A stretch of DNA of 64,000 nucleotides from Kappaphycus alvarezii (lineage: Eukaryota > Rhodophyta > Florideophyceae > Gigartinales > Solieriaceae): assembly GCA_002205965.3 (NCBI GenBank), contig NADL03000665.1:496001-560000 (forward strand), written 5' to 3'. Below the pieces are notes generated by a model that was not told the origin of the DNA, did no database searches, and saw only the letters and a list, made by a program, of their open reading frames with translations. The position numbers and the translations under genes were made by a program. Positions 1 to 9,838 of this stretch are shown piece after piece. Each line of letters begins with the position of its first letter. The stretch's first letter is position 1.

Positions 1-581
1 CACAGTTGAATACCAGAGGGTGAGATTGGATCTGAGCAATCATTTAACTGCAATTAAATTATTTTTTCTGAATATTTGATGTGATATTTTTTAACTATAT
101 GTCCGTAGTCTAGTGAAATGGAAAAATTGGAATGTTTTAATGAATGAATAATGGGTTAGCCTGTGTTCCAAAGCGCATAAAATAATTGGCACAAGTCTAG
201 TAGTCTAGTGTAACGTATTACCTGTATGGTTCAGGTTTCTGAAATTATTAAAAGATTCCCCTCAAACTCTATACAAAGTGAGTACATAAGTCATTGAAAG
301 TGGTTTTCTGCATTGCGCTTTTTATAATTTACATTTTTAATCTTATTTCCCGTATATAAAGTCAATGTGCACTCATTGAGTCTGTGAGAGAGACCGATGG
401 TTCAATTTTCTGTACTAAAACATGATAAGCTGACTGGTTCTGTGCAGTACAGTATGTATTTGACGGGAACGACACAAAGCCGTCTGTAGACATCGCGGAT
501 AGTACTGCCGTAGAAATTGAGGCACAAGTAGTGGCAAGCTGGGAATATTTGTGCTGTTGCACTAGAAATAAAAAATGATTA
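1..581. other. AT-rich sequence without a gene
   Basis: No open frame here has recognisable coding content on either strand. The stretch is AT-rich and ends at the TA dinucleotide that is the left target site of the first Tc1-like element. A CAGTACAGTA word at about 447-456 belongs to the dispersed intergenic word family described in the findings. Confidence 0.6.
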
Positions 582-692
582 CAGTGTGGTGCAAAAGTAT
601 ATACTGTACTCAAATGAACTGAGAAAAAAGAAAATCAGTCAGGTACATTGTAAACCACAAAAACGTCTTTAAAAATGAGTAGAACAGCATTA
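582..692 (+). repeat. Left terminal inverted repeat of Tc1-A
   Basis: Pairs with 1978-2087 in inverted orientation. Conserved blocks include the outer CAGTG, a GAAGTATA/AAAGTATA block, TCAAATGA, GGTACA, CCACAA and GAGTAGAACAG. The outer 25 bp are the best conserved; the inner part contains indels. Confidence 0.8.
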
Positions 693-871
693 TTTTAAAA
701 AAACAGAAACTAAGTGTGTAAATATATAATATGATTTTATCTGTGCAAAAAAATAGACTCAAAAATATTTGAGAATATCAAGTGGCGGGAAATGAAGGCA
801 GAATGAACAAATGCATACCAAATGACTCTCCTTGCTTCTCCCCAAACATCCGTTTCGTTCCAGTTCGTTCC

Positions 872-1842
872 AACCATGTTGCGGCAAACGAAACTCACTG
901 CAGAAGGACAAGCATCAATTTTAGCCTTAGGCATTACCAAAATCACCACAAGGCAAATATCCAACCAGCTGTAGCGATCCCAAGCCGTAATGTTACTCAT
1001 TCCCAAGGATCCAAAGTCTTATAGATCAAAAACAAAGTGGTCGCCCATCTAAGATATCACTCGCCGCAAGGAGAAATATCACTCAAGAAGTAAAAAGATG
1101 GGGACACAGTGCCAATCGCATCAGAAAATATTTTATGCTTCAAGTTGGAAAGCATAGAATACTAAGAGTGCTGCAAAGTAGCACTGAACTGGCCTACAAA
1201 AAAATGAGGACTGATTTTTATCTTGCAGAACATCACAAAAACGAGAGATTGAACTAATGCATGGAGAAAGGGAAGCATGATCATTCTTTGCGGATTTGAG
1301 TCATCTTTTCCGACAAGAAGCTGCTCAATACGGATGTTACCGATGGTTTCACATACTGCTTGCATCAACTAGGCACAACAGAACGAATTTACAGTAAGCG
1401 TCAGCAAGTCGGTGGTGGTCTCATGGTTTGGGGGTGTTCTTCTTATTTCGGCACTTGTGGTCTTGTCTAAGTCGAAGGTCGAATGAACTCTACAAGCTAT
1501 GAAGAGGTGCTCAAGAATCATTTGTTGCCGTGGGTTGCCATCACACATGGAGAATCTTGGACATTTCAGCAAGAAAACTGTCCGATCCATGTTTCTAACT
1601 CTACCATGGCCTGTTTTAATGAAAACTCTATCACCGTTTTGGACTGGCCATTAAGGGCTCCTGACTTTAATCCAATCGAGAATTTATGGGGGATACTCAC
1701 TCGCCAGTTTTATCACGATGGCACTCAGTTTCCATCCTTGGCAAATTTGAAAGTGGTGATTCTCAAGGAGTGGTCCTTCATTTCTGAAGAGCTCTTGCAG
1801 ACTGGTGAAATCAATGAACCGTCGCATTTTATCTGTTGTTAG
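872..1842 (+). pseudogene. Tc1-like transposase pseudogene of Tc1-A
   Basis: Would catalyse cut-and-paste transposition. In order: an N-terminal paired-like helix-turn-helix (LTAEGQASILALGITK, about 890-945), a GRPSKISLAARRNITQEV linker in another frame (about 1038-1090), the first catalytic block FSDKKLLN (about 1302-1325), GGGLMVWGCSS (about 1412-1444), the second block FQQENCPIH (about 1564-1590) and the third, APDFNPIENLWG (about 1660-1695). Family members carry DDE/D; here the second Asp of the usual QQDN is Glu, while the first Asp and the final Glu remain. At least two frameshifts and several stops break the frame, so no active enzyme can be made. The last 119 codons (1483-1842) are open. 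Confidence 0.88.
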
Positions 1843-1977
1843 CCGTTGTGGGGCGAAAATTCCTTACTAAGACCTCTAAAGGCTTACTGTTTGCGAATAA
1901 ATGGGATCGAGTCTATACTTTCCCACCGGTGAAATCACATTTCTTATTCCCACACGTACAGTCTTGGTTTTGTAAAA

Positions 1978-2087
1978 AGTGCTACTGTTCTACTCTGTTT
2001 TAAACGTTTCTTGTGGTGTAATGTGTACCCTGCTTATTTTAATATGTTTTCTCAACTCATTTGATTCTATACTTCTTCACCCCACTG
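1978..2087 (-). repeat. Right terminal inverted repeat of Tc1-A
   Basis: Inverted counterpart of 582-692, ending in CCCCACTG followed by TA. About 110 bp of imperfect similarity to the left end, so the element belongs to the group of Tc1-like transposons with long TIRs. Confidence 0.8.
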
Positions 2088-2397
2088 TAAATATTCTACA
2101 ATAAACTCATAGCGCGCACTATAACAACAGGAGGTCTGAGCTCAAGCCCAGGTAGCATCAAGCCAACCGTGTTTTACAACAGCCGCAAGCGATAGGCACG
2201 GAAGCCTCGGCTCTCCCACTCACCAGAGGCAGAAGCTTGAGAGCCAAAAAAAGTACAGAAGCAGCAAACATGAGGACGACATGCTACTCGAGCGGCCCCA
2301 ACTTCTTTTTGCAAAATTATGGAGCGAGTAGAGGGGTGTAGTTCGCAGCAATAAAAAGGCTTACGGACCTCGCTCCGTAGTAGGCGCAAGCCTGCAG

Positions 2398-2895
2398 TTG
2401 CAGTGCTTCGACCCTGACAACTTTCATTTCTCGGACGCAGTGTCATCACTGGGGTTTAAGGAGATGGTGGTGCAGTGCATGAGGCTGTGCGTATCATGCT
2501 CCAGTAGGTTTTCGTCATTCGGTTGGATGCCGCATGAGACAGACTATGATCCGCTCGTTGCCCTTTGCCGTGACGCGACGAAACAGTGAAGAGAATGTAC
2601 GAGGAGATATAAGCGTGTAAGTTTTATGCTGCTCAAGTAGGTGGATGAATCGATACGGATAGCGGGGATAAGTGCTGGACTCAGATTTGGCCAAGGTAAA
2701 ATGCCAGGTACGTTTGTCAGTGAGGGATTACCCCCATCACAAAGGAACCAGCTAGGAAACCCAATCATCACTGAAAGCTTTCCTGATCAGTCATTTGGGG
2801 CGGGTGAATCGTTTGGTAAGGTACTTACCTTGAAAATGTTAATGAAAGCTTCTGGGAAAGACGGTTGCGCCGAAGGCTGTCAGGTGCAAGCATGA
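2398..2895 (+). other. Possible decayed coding segment, unidentified
   Basis: Two near-adjacent open frames (63 and 84 codons) separated by a stop and about 50 bp. The predicted peptides have ordinary composition, without low-complexity bias, but show no motif I recognise. They could be exons, a transposon remnant or chance. Reported only because they are the densest coding-like signal in this gap. Confidence 0.2.
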
Positions 2896-3797
2896 AAAAA
2901 ATGTAGACATGGGAGCAAGCGTGTTGAGGGTGCATAGGAGACGATGGCTTGACACACTATTTGCGTGGGATGAGAACTGCGACAAGGAACGACAAATGAG
3001 CCAGAGGACGGAGGGCAGCCGCTGGCGATCGGAGAGCGTCATATACTGCCCAAGCGGCAGTTGGCGATGGCAACGACGAGATTGCTAAAATGGTGCTGTG
3101 CATCACACAATCTGAGAGGAACGGCGGTCGATTCGGACGAGCTAAAGTGGAAAGTGATGGTGACTCAATGATTGGGTTGGCTTTAGATCGAGGATACAAT
3201 TTAGGTGTTGAATCAGTGGAGCCCAACCGTGAGTAATTTGGGGCTGTGAATGGGTGTACAGTAGGTTAAAAGCGTACTGCATTCATATGTAATCTTCTTT
3301 ACTTCATGTATTATAAGAGGCGTACAAGCCTAGCTGACAGTGTAAGCTAAGATAGTTGAAGTTCGTCGCTGCCCAGCTTCGCGCTACGCGCTAGGATCGA
3401 TGTTGCAAAGGTAGACCATATGGTCGACGAGAGGTGGTCAAGGGCCGCCGCTGGTGTACAGAACAGTCGTCGCGATATCAATTTCACATGGGTCTCAATC
3501 ACCCCAGAGGTTGACTTACAAGGCGCTGCATTCATGGAGTAGTGTACAGCACTGTACTGTACAGTATTGCTACTTGACATTGCTGTATGCCCTACAATGG
3601 AAGTTTAGTTGTCCAACAATCCGCGTACAGAATTCTCCGCTCTGCGCTTGACCGCCAACAATTGTGTTTACTCGATCCAGCGGACAGGAAGGCTACATGA
3701 TCAAGAAACCCGACTCTACTGTACAGTACAATGAAAGAAGTTTAATGCGTTCAGTATCTACTGGGGACTGCGCACGTCCTAACTACACGGTTAAGAT

Positions 3798-3835
3798 CTA
3801 ACCGGATGCACTTCGTCTAACCGGATGTACTTCGT
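3798..3835 (+). repeat. 19-bp direct tandem duplication
   Basis: CTAACCGGATGCACTTCGT is followed directly by a second copy with one substitution (GCAC to GTAC). Seen directly; function unknown. Confidence 0.8.
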
Positions 3836-4298
3836 CGTCCATGCGCATCGGGGCTCGCGACAGGATAGCTTCAGCGATGGATGACCAAAGGGTGCAACTC
3901 AGTCGCTGGTAGATACGGCGGCGGATAAAGCCAAGTGTATTGCTATCCCCTTTGCCATTTTCTGCAATTAGGTTTAAAGCTACGCTACAGTACTGTAAGG
4001 GGGGAATTTTGGGTAATTTATTATTCGGAAAGTAATCTCACTATACAGTACAGTACTTCAACTTGAAGGTTTGACCAATGGTTGCCGTATCCTTCGAAAA
4101 GTGGAAAACCAGGTGGTGCTGGCAGCACCAGCAGCTTTGCATTGCACAGTACGGTAATGTGAACAGCTACAATACTGTGTACGTATTTCCCGCAGTTGTT
4201 CCGCACATTGAGCACCAAGGCAGGCAGGCAGCCAAAACGTTACCACCACGCTTCAAAACGTGTGACATACTGTACTACGCAATATACGGTCCACTGTA

Positions 4299-4324
4299 CT
4301 ACAGTGCGCGTCTACAGTGCGCGT
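4299..4324 (+). repeat. 13-bp tandem duplication at the left edge of Tc1-B
   Basis: CTACAGTGCGCGT occurs twice in direct succession at the transposon boundary. The second copy is the true start of the TIR. The extra copy could come from an abortive second insertion or excision event, or from slippage. Confidence 0.75.
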
Positions 4325-4500
4325 CATAATTATAAACTCAGGGGTTTCTCAGGAACTAGAAAAGACTGAACCAAAAATGACCAATCCGCTGAAAGCTACG
4401 CGCATACTTACTGCAACTGTCCCAATTAAATTTTCGTTAAATAAAAAGTTTAGAAGTAATGTATAAACAACTGAAATCCCTGTGTCCATAAATATAAACT
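4315..4500 (+). repeat. Left terminal inverted repeat of Tc1-B
   Basis: Inverted match to 14896-15080: shared blocks include CAGTGCGCGTC (right end TGGTGCGCGTC), AATTATAAACTCAG, CTGAAAGCTACG, GCAACTGT, CCAATTAAATTT, GTTTAGAAGT and CCTGTGTCCATAAATATAAA. About 85% identical by eye. Confidence 0.88.
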
Positions 4501-4688
4501 AAGAGGGTTCTTTGGCGGAAATCTCCCGAGCAGGAACACTTTTGAGACAAAGTGTTTCACTAACATCAGATCACATGCAAACCCTTCCTGATTGCCACTG
4601 ACCAAACAAGGCAATTTCAGCCATGCGAAGAGATATCTCATCGACTGAAAAGGAATAGGGAGCCACTGATGCCCTCGCACCAGAAAAA

Positions 4689-4867
4689 TTGACAACTAGA
4701 GCAATAGCAATGAAAATTAACCGCTCCAAAACTGTGAAATGTAAATATATAAGGAACCATGAGGCTTATATGGTGTTAAAACGAACTGGAAAATCCCGGA
4801 AGTATACAAAGGCAACAAACCGACGAAACATTAAAGAATCCTCGGCTGCAGAACATGCACTGATGAC
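4689..4867 (+). pseudogene. Tc1-B transposase, N-terminal piece
   Basis: Encodes the DNA-binding part of a Tc1-like transposase: AIAMKINRSKTV is the recognition helix region of an HTH_Tc3-type domain, followed by the basic hinge GKSRKYTKATNRR and KESSAAEHA. The frame runs into the 5' LTR of the first Copia element. The protein continues at about 8907 on the far side of that insertion. Confidence 0.8.
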
Positions 4868-5193
4868 TTGAGCTTTTGTAATTTCATGTATTGCATATCG
4901 TTTCTCTAATCTAAGTTGTTTCAAATCTTGGACGACCGTATATCTGCTTTAAGTTTTTGATTCTTGTTGATGCACTTAGCGGTTGGCAACTTCATGTCGC
5001 AATTTAGTGCAGCTAAACTCGTATACGTTGTGCACACTTGGGACATGTCTCTCTGGTACAAATATGTGACTGTGTTTGTGTGTCTTTGTAAACTTGAACT
5101 CTGCAGGGCTTGGCGGAGTGATCTTGTGACTTGTTTGAAGCATCTCTGTGTATCATAATAGTCACTGTCTGTGTGATTATCCAGTCTATTGTT
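4868..5193 (+). repeat. 5' LTR of Copia-1 (left edge approximate)
   Basis: The right 110 bp (5084-5193) recur at 8797-8906. The left edge is inferred from the loss of Tc1-B homology near 4867, because the other LTR lacks its left part. No clean target duplication could be fixed. Confidence 0.65.
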
Positions 5194-6466
5194 AGTCATG
5201 AGCCTAGGTTTTAACGCCCCGAACTCTCTTCCTACTCGCCCACGTTCTTCGTGGGATGCTAAAAGTCCGCCGTGGACCGATGGGAAAGGAAATCAAGAAA
5301 AGTACAAAAATGCTGTACTGGATTGGAAAGATTTCCATGACTCTCTACCTGAAAATAGCTCCAACAAGGTCGCTCCCGCTGTGCAGAACATTGTGCTGAA
5401 GTCTTAATTATATGGTGAGGCTGCTCATTTGTGTGTGATTTGTGATTTGTGTTCAGAGCTCTCGAATGAACAGCTGAAATGCGAGAATGGCGTTCAGCTA
5501 ATTATTGATGTCGTTTACCAAAGCGACTTTCTCTCTGTTATCAGTGAGGCATACGAAGGTTTTTACCGCCTGTTGAACACATGCCGCAACAGCAATGAGT
5601 CTTTAAAGTCTTTTGAGATTTGCTTCTCTGCTGCTGTAGCAAAGTTCAGTTCGATGTCTACTACTACTAAGTTACCCCAGTGCATTACAGCACTCATGCT
5701 ATTAAGCAATGCTGCTGCCCCCATTGGTACTGTTTTTACCGATCAATCGTCAAATGACGATTTTTTGAAGGCGGTAACTTATAAACAGCTGGCATCTGTT
5801 GCCAAACAATGTGAGAAAGCTCCAATTATGTCTACAACTAAGAACAGTGCGCTCACAGCAAGCTCTGCTGGGGTTTTTACGAAAAGGTCTTACCAAGGGC
5901 GCGGCAACAACATGCGCCGTCCATCAAATACATCATTGAAGAAAAACCCGTGCCATGTTTGTTCCAAGTATCGGCACTGGAAGGATATCCATGGAGCTGA
6001 TGGCTCTCTCAAACAAGGAACAAAGTCCTTCGAACCTGCCGAGGAATTTGCCGCTTCTGTTAGTGGAAGCTCCTCTGGGTATTTCAGTAAGAACGCTTCA
6101 GCAAGAAAGAAGGCTGTGTCTTTTAACAATGCCACGCTGAAAATCTTTGCCTGTGGAAGCTCAACATCCGATCATCTTGAAGTTGTACAGACTATTGGTC
6201 CCCTAGTAGATGATGGTGCCCCTTATTTTGCTATTGGTCGTGTAGAATTAATGCTGCTACGCAATCATCTTGGCCTTAATGAACAAGTTCAAATTGAACC
6301 TACCCCTAAATGTTTGAGTGGATACACAAACTGGCAGTACGGAGTAGGTAAGCATTCCAGTGATGCTCGCCCGATCGTTGGATCTGTTTCTCTTACTGCT
6401 CACACAACTGTGGCCTTGAAGGCACCATCAGACATCTGGTTCTTGATGGTTCGAGCCAATAGGTGA
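5189..6466 (+). pseudogene. Copia-1 gag and protease region
   Basis: Two frames separated by a stop at 5405-5407 (72 codons, then 345 codons from 5429). The first part looks like Gag. A Cys pair with a following His (CHVCSKYRHWKDIHG, about 5950-5994) resembles a degenerate zinc knuckle, preceded by a basic glycine-rich stretch. Near 6205-6230 is VDDGAPYFAIG, in the place where retroviral-type aspartic proteases have D-S/T-G. The Asp-Gly pair is kept but the middle residue is Asp, which would be unusual for an active enzyme. The frame overlaps the next one by 4 bp. Confidence 0.7.
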
Positions 6467-7539
6467 TTGGAAAGAATGTGACACGTTATTCTGATATATT
6501 GCATTCCGAAAGAGATGCTTTAAAGATTGTGGTCGATGGGAATCCTGAGTATATTTCACTCTTGGAAAATAACCTCCTAAGTTATCTGCCCATTTACGTC
6601 TTTGAGTCGCAACCCAGCAACGATTCAGTACTTTATTGCCTCAACGGCAACATACAGAATGACTGGCCCTGGAGCAAGTCAAGGCAATTTTTCGATAAGG
6701 TTCACCGTCATGTCTGTGGACATGTATCTCTCACGGACATTCGTCTACTTCTTGAACGGAACAATATTTGGTCTAATACCGTTGCTGATTATGTACATCA
6801 GCTCATTGAGAACTGCACCTCATGCAGAGCCACTGCTCCTCCGCAGCCCAGCCCAAAAGTTTCCATTTCTTCTCTGTCCCGGAATTTTAATGACGTTGTA
6901 TGTGTAGACCATTTCTATCTTGATGAAGTGCTGCTTCTGCACTGCATGGACATGGTGACGAGGTTCTCTTCTGCGTATTTTCTGAGTTCTACAGCAATTG
7001 ATGAAGCATTATATGGGTTTGAAGCTTGTTCGCTACACCAGCTTTGGTTACCAGAGTCTCTTCAAGGAGACAAAGCGTTTGATACTGTGAACTTCAAAAA
7101 GTACATGGATGACCGCTACATCTCCTTCCGTCTTGTACCTCCCAAAAGGCATAGCAAGAATCCTATTGAGAGTAAGCACGGTATAATCAGGAGCATTTTT
7201 TTGAAGCTCCGAAATGCTGAACCTGATGCCTCCGCTAGACTCCATGCCTGTCGCGCGGTAGCCATCTCAAATGATCTCTATGGAAACGATGTGATTTCAT
7301 CGTTTGAGCTCGCGAAAGGCTTCACGAAACCACTGACAGATGCTGATATAAAGGGCAACACCGATGATCTTATAGAAGCTTATGAGAAATTGCAAGCCAA
7401 ACGAAAGCTCGCACTGATTCTCAAATCCAAGTCTACACGAGAAATTAATCTGGCTGCTGGAGATATGATTGAAGTTTTCACAAATAATGGAATGAAAAAA
7501 CTGGCACTTGGTCCATGCCAAAGATTGTCCTTGCTGTAG
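6463..7539 (+). pseudogene. Copia-1 integrase
   Basis: Integrase joins the cDNA to the target. The zinc-binding N-terminal domain is visible as HRHVCGHV (about 6700-6723) and CTSC (about 6814-6825), the HHCC pattern. The catalytic core follows: VCVDHFYLD (first Asp, about 6900-6926), LQGDKAFD (second Asp, about 7061-7084) and NPIESKHGII (Glu, about 7159-7188), spaced as in DDE integrases. The frame is 358 codons and nearly intact, then shifts near 7520 into a continuation ending near 7610. Confidence 0.8.
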
Positions 7540-7669
7540 ACTTTGAAGCACGCACTATGTTCGTCTCGTACTGCCGACTGGTTCGTTTGTTGACGCAGTT
7601 TAGACTTCAATCGATGAAGTAGACACTACAATAGATGCTGCCCTGGTTACTGAAAAAGAGGATGAGGAC

Positions 7670-8842
7670 ATGGATGAAATAGGTGCACCCCAGGTTTATC
7701 ATGATGATGCAGACTTTAGCCACAAGAAATACCCTTCTAACTCTTTACAAAATAGAGATACTGTAAAGCGAGGTGATCGCATACGCATATATTGGCCCTA
7801 TGACCAAGCAAATTATGCTGGAACTATTAAGAACTTGCACCGTCATGGCTGCGTTACAGTTTACTATGACGACGGAGATCGAGAGCGCCTAAATCTCTCT
7901 GATGAGAACTGGCACTTTGAGAATAGGACAATATCTGCAAGTGCTTCACACACTGTATCTGATCATTCCATTGTGCCACGCTTTGCTGACAATGAGCTTA
8001 ATGAATTGAAGCCCATGAATGAGCATTTTGGAAACGAGAGCTTAATGAGGCATCAAGCTCAGGGGATTGAGCAGTACACTATTAATATGGCATATGATGC
8101 TGAGAAAACTAGCTTTTTGAAGACTGTCAAAGTTGTACACCACTCGAATGTTCCAAGTGATGCAAATATTGTGAACAGCCATGTACTGTATAAGGTTAAG
8201 AAGAACGATGATGATTCTCTTAAACTGAAGGCCCGTATAGTACCCCATGGTAACGAAGATGATATGAAAGATCGCCTGATATCAGGCTGTACCACTTGCC
8301 CACCAACTGAACTGAGTATTGTAGAATCTATTGCCTCACTATTTGGGTGGACACTGTTTAAAGCCGATTTTAAAACGGCTTTTCTATAGACTGGTAGTGC
8401 TGCTCGTGATGTTTATGTTAAGCCCCCACGTGAGAGCAAGATGAAATCGACGCACTTGTGGCTTTTGCTTACTGCTGCTTATGGACTGGTAAATGCAAAT
8501 GCCAAGTGACATATGAAGTTAGATGAGTGTTTTCTAAGTCTTGAATTGATTCAATGTCAGCAGATTCCGCAGCTCTTCTACGAGCATGCCAATGGGAAGC
8601 TTGTACTTGTCCTTGGATATATTGTGGACGATATATTGGCAGCTGGTGAGAATGATAATGCAAAGTCTTTTCTTGAAGAATTCAATAAGTCATTAAAGGT
8701 GGGTACTACATCCAGTGGCCCTGGTCCTTTACGGTTCTTTGGAATCAATATAATCCAAGATGAGGACTTTACAATTCGGACTGATGCTGATGACAACTTT
8801 GTAAACTTGAACTCTACAGTGCTTGGCGGAGTGATCTTGTGA
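7670..8842 (+). pseudogene. Copia-1 Tudor-like domain and truncated reverse transcriptase
   Basis: The first part, about 7760-7925, encodes VKRGDRIRIYWPYDQANYAG, then VTVYYDDGDRERLNL and NWHF. This pattern (polar start, W-P, Y-x-G, Y-D-D-G-D-x-E) is typical of Tudor/Agenet-like chromatin-reading folds. Reverse transcriptase follows: HVLYKVKKNDDDSLKLKARI, then FKADFKTAFL (first catalytic Asp) up to a stop at 8387-8389, then AAYGLVNANAK, and GYIVDDILAAG (about 8614-8646), the Y/I-V-D-D active site. In-frame stops at 8387-8389 and near 8507, and the junction with the LTR at 8797, end the frame. The domain assignment of the Tudor-like part is by pattern only. Confidence 0.72.
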
Positions 8843-8906
8843 CTTGTTTGAAGCATCTCTGTGTACCATAATACTCACTGTCTGTGTGATTATCCAATCT
8901 ATTGTT
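8797..8906 (+). repeat. 3' LTR remnant of Copia-1
   Basis: Direct repeat of 5084-5193 with a handful of substitutions. Tc1-B transposase sequence resumes right after it. Confidence 0.85.
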
Positions 8907-9258
8907 GATATGAGACAAATCAATTTCGAGCAGATTTGGAACTGGATTTTCTGAAGACAAAAATGCTGTTAGTGCTCCAAAAAAACTGCCTAGTGAGTTA
9001 CCGGAAGATGGAGAAGACAATTTTTGTGATGCCCATAAAAAGAATCAAGTTGAAAGGGCTTGCAGAATGGCAGAGTAACAACTTGGAACAGGGGAAACTG
9101 TGATCGTTTCAAACAGAGAAAGTTTAATCTCGATGGGCCGGACGTACCAAGTTACTATTGGCATAATATTGACAAGAAGGAGTGTATTTGCTCCAAGAGA
9201 AAAAAATGGGAAAAAGTGTGATGTTTTGGGGTACTTTTCCTTCCATAGATTTTGCCTT
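8907..9258 (+). pseudogene. Tc1-B transposase, central piece
   Basis: Sits between the two retrotransposons. It contains KFNLDGPDVPSYYWH (about 9121-9167), the block just after the first catalytic Asp in Tc1 transposases (usually FSDE-KFNLDGPDG-YYWHD), and KSVMFWGTFPS (about 9207-9240), the usual SVMVWGAFS. Frames shift between these blocks. The piece stops where the 5' LTR of Copia-2 begins, and the protein resumes at 14438. Confidence 0.82.
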
Positions 9259-9721
9259 TGATACACGTCTCAGAATGACGTGCAGTTTTTCTGCGACATT
9301 TCATCAGCCATTTGAATTGGATGACGTGACATGAGCTGATGACACTCTACTCCCGAGATTCTGATAATATTGCGTAAGTTGTTGACTGCTGTGTTGAATT
9401 CATATCATGTATGGGGACCGCAATTCCCTTTGCCGCATATGCGATGCTGAGAGTAACAGGCGGGCGGGTCCACTGGGTAGATACTTGTGGATTCGAAGAT
9501 ACTTTGTGATGCGTGATACTGTAGGGGTATTTCTTATGGCTGAAAATGTCTCCTACCATTCGGTGGCAAACTCACCAAACTGAACAGTAGTCTGCGTTTA
9601 GGTAGGTATATCGGACTACTTCATTGTGTACTTAAACTGAGTAAAGATGAGAGTGGAGTGAAAACATTATCAACTCATCAAATAATCCAGAACTTCCTGC
9701 CCTGCCTTTACTTACTAATCA
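9259..9721 (+). repeat. 5' LTR of Copia-2
   Basis: 463 bp, TG...CA ends. Compared with the 3' LTR I count about eight substitutions and one A-run length difference, roughly 1.7% divergence, so the insertion is fairly recent. Confidence 0.92.
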
Positions 9722-9838
9722 AAGGGTTATGGGCCCAGAGCTTCCGAGGCTCTGATCTAGGCCATTTTTTTGTCTGTCAATCTGCTCGCGTTGTGTGTCT
9801 CTCAACTTAACCTCACCAGAGTACAACTAATTCTCAGT

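Larger units (their letters stand above)
582..2087 (+). mobile_element. Complete Tc1/mariner-type DNA transposon (Tc1-A), inactive
   Basis: A 1,506-bp element flanked by TA on both sides (580-581 and 2088-2089), the target preference of the Tc1/mariner superfamily. Its left end (CAGTGTGGTGCAAAAGTATA) and the reverse complement of its right end (CAGTGGGGTGAAGAAGTATA) match, and the similarity continues inward for roughly 110 bp with small indels. It contains one decayed transposase reading frame on the + strand. Because both ends and the flanking TA are present, it looks like an intact insertion that decayed in place and not a fragment. Element boundaries are read directly; inactivity follows from the stops and frameshifts in the transposase. 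Confidence 0.9.
2088..4314. other. Unexplained region between the two Tc1-like elements
   Basis: Normal GC content but no recognised gene. Two short open frames on the + strand, 2398-2589 and 2641-2895, are consecutive and could be remnants of one coding sequence, but I match them to no family. Beyond about 3240 the stretch is rich in the CAGTAC/GTACTG intergenic word (near 3541-3570, 3720-3735, 3978-3990, 4043-4055, 4270-4300). A 19-bp tandem pair sits at 3798-3835. Confidence 0.45.
4868..8906 (+). mobile_element. Copia-type LTR retrotransposon 1, 3' truncated
   Basis: Inserted in Tc1-B. A 110-bp direct repeat (5084-5193 and 8797-8906) is the shared part of its LTRs. The left LTR probably starts near 4868, where Tc1-B coding ends, giving about 325 bp. 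Inside, in order on the + strand: gag-like sequence, protease, integrase, a Tudor-like domain and the first part of reverse transcriptase. Integrase lying before reverse transcriptase defines the Ty1/Copia order. The RT frame runs directly into the LTR at 8797, so the rest of RT, RNase H, the polypurine tract and the first part of the 3' LTR are deleted. Confidence 0.85.

Noticed and set aside
737..1006. 89-codon open frame on the - strand near the left Tc1 end
   Set aside because: It lies antisense to the Tc1-A leader and transposase start; the + strand reading matches Tc1 HTH sequence.
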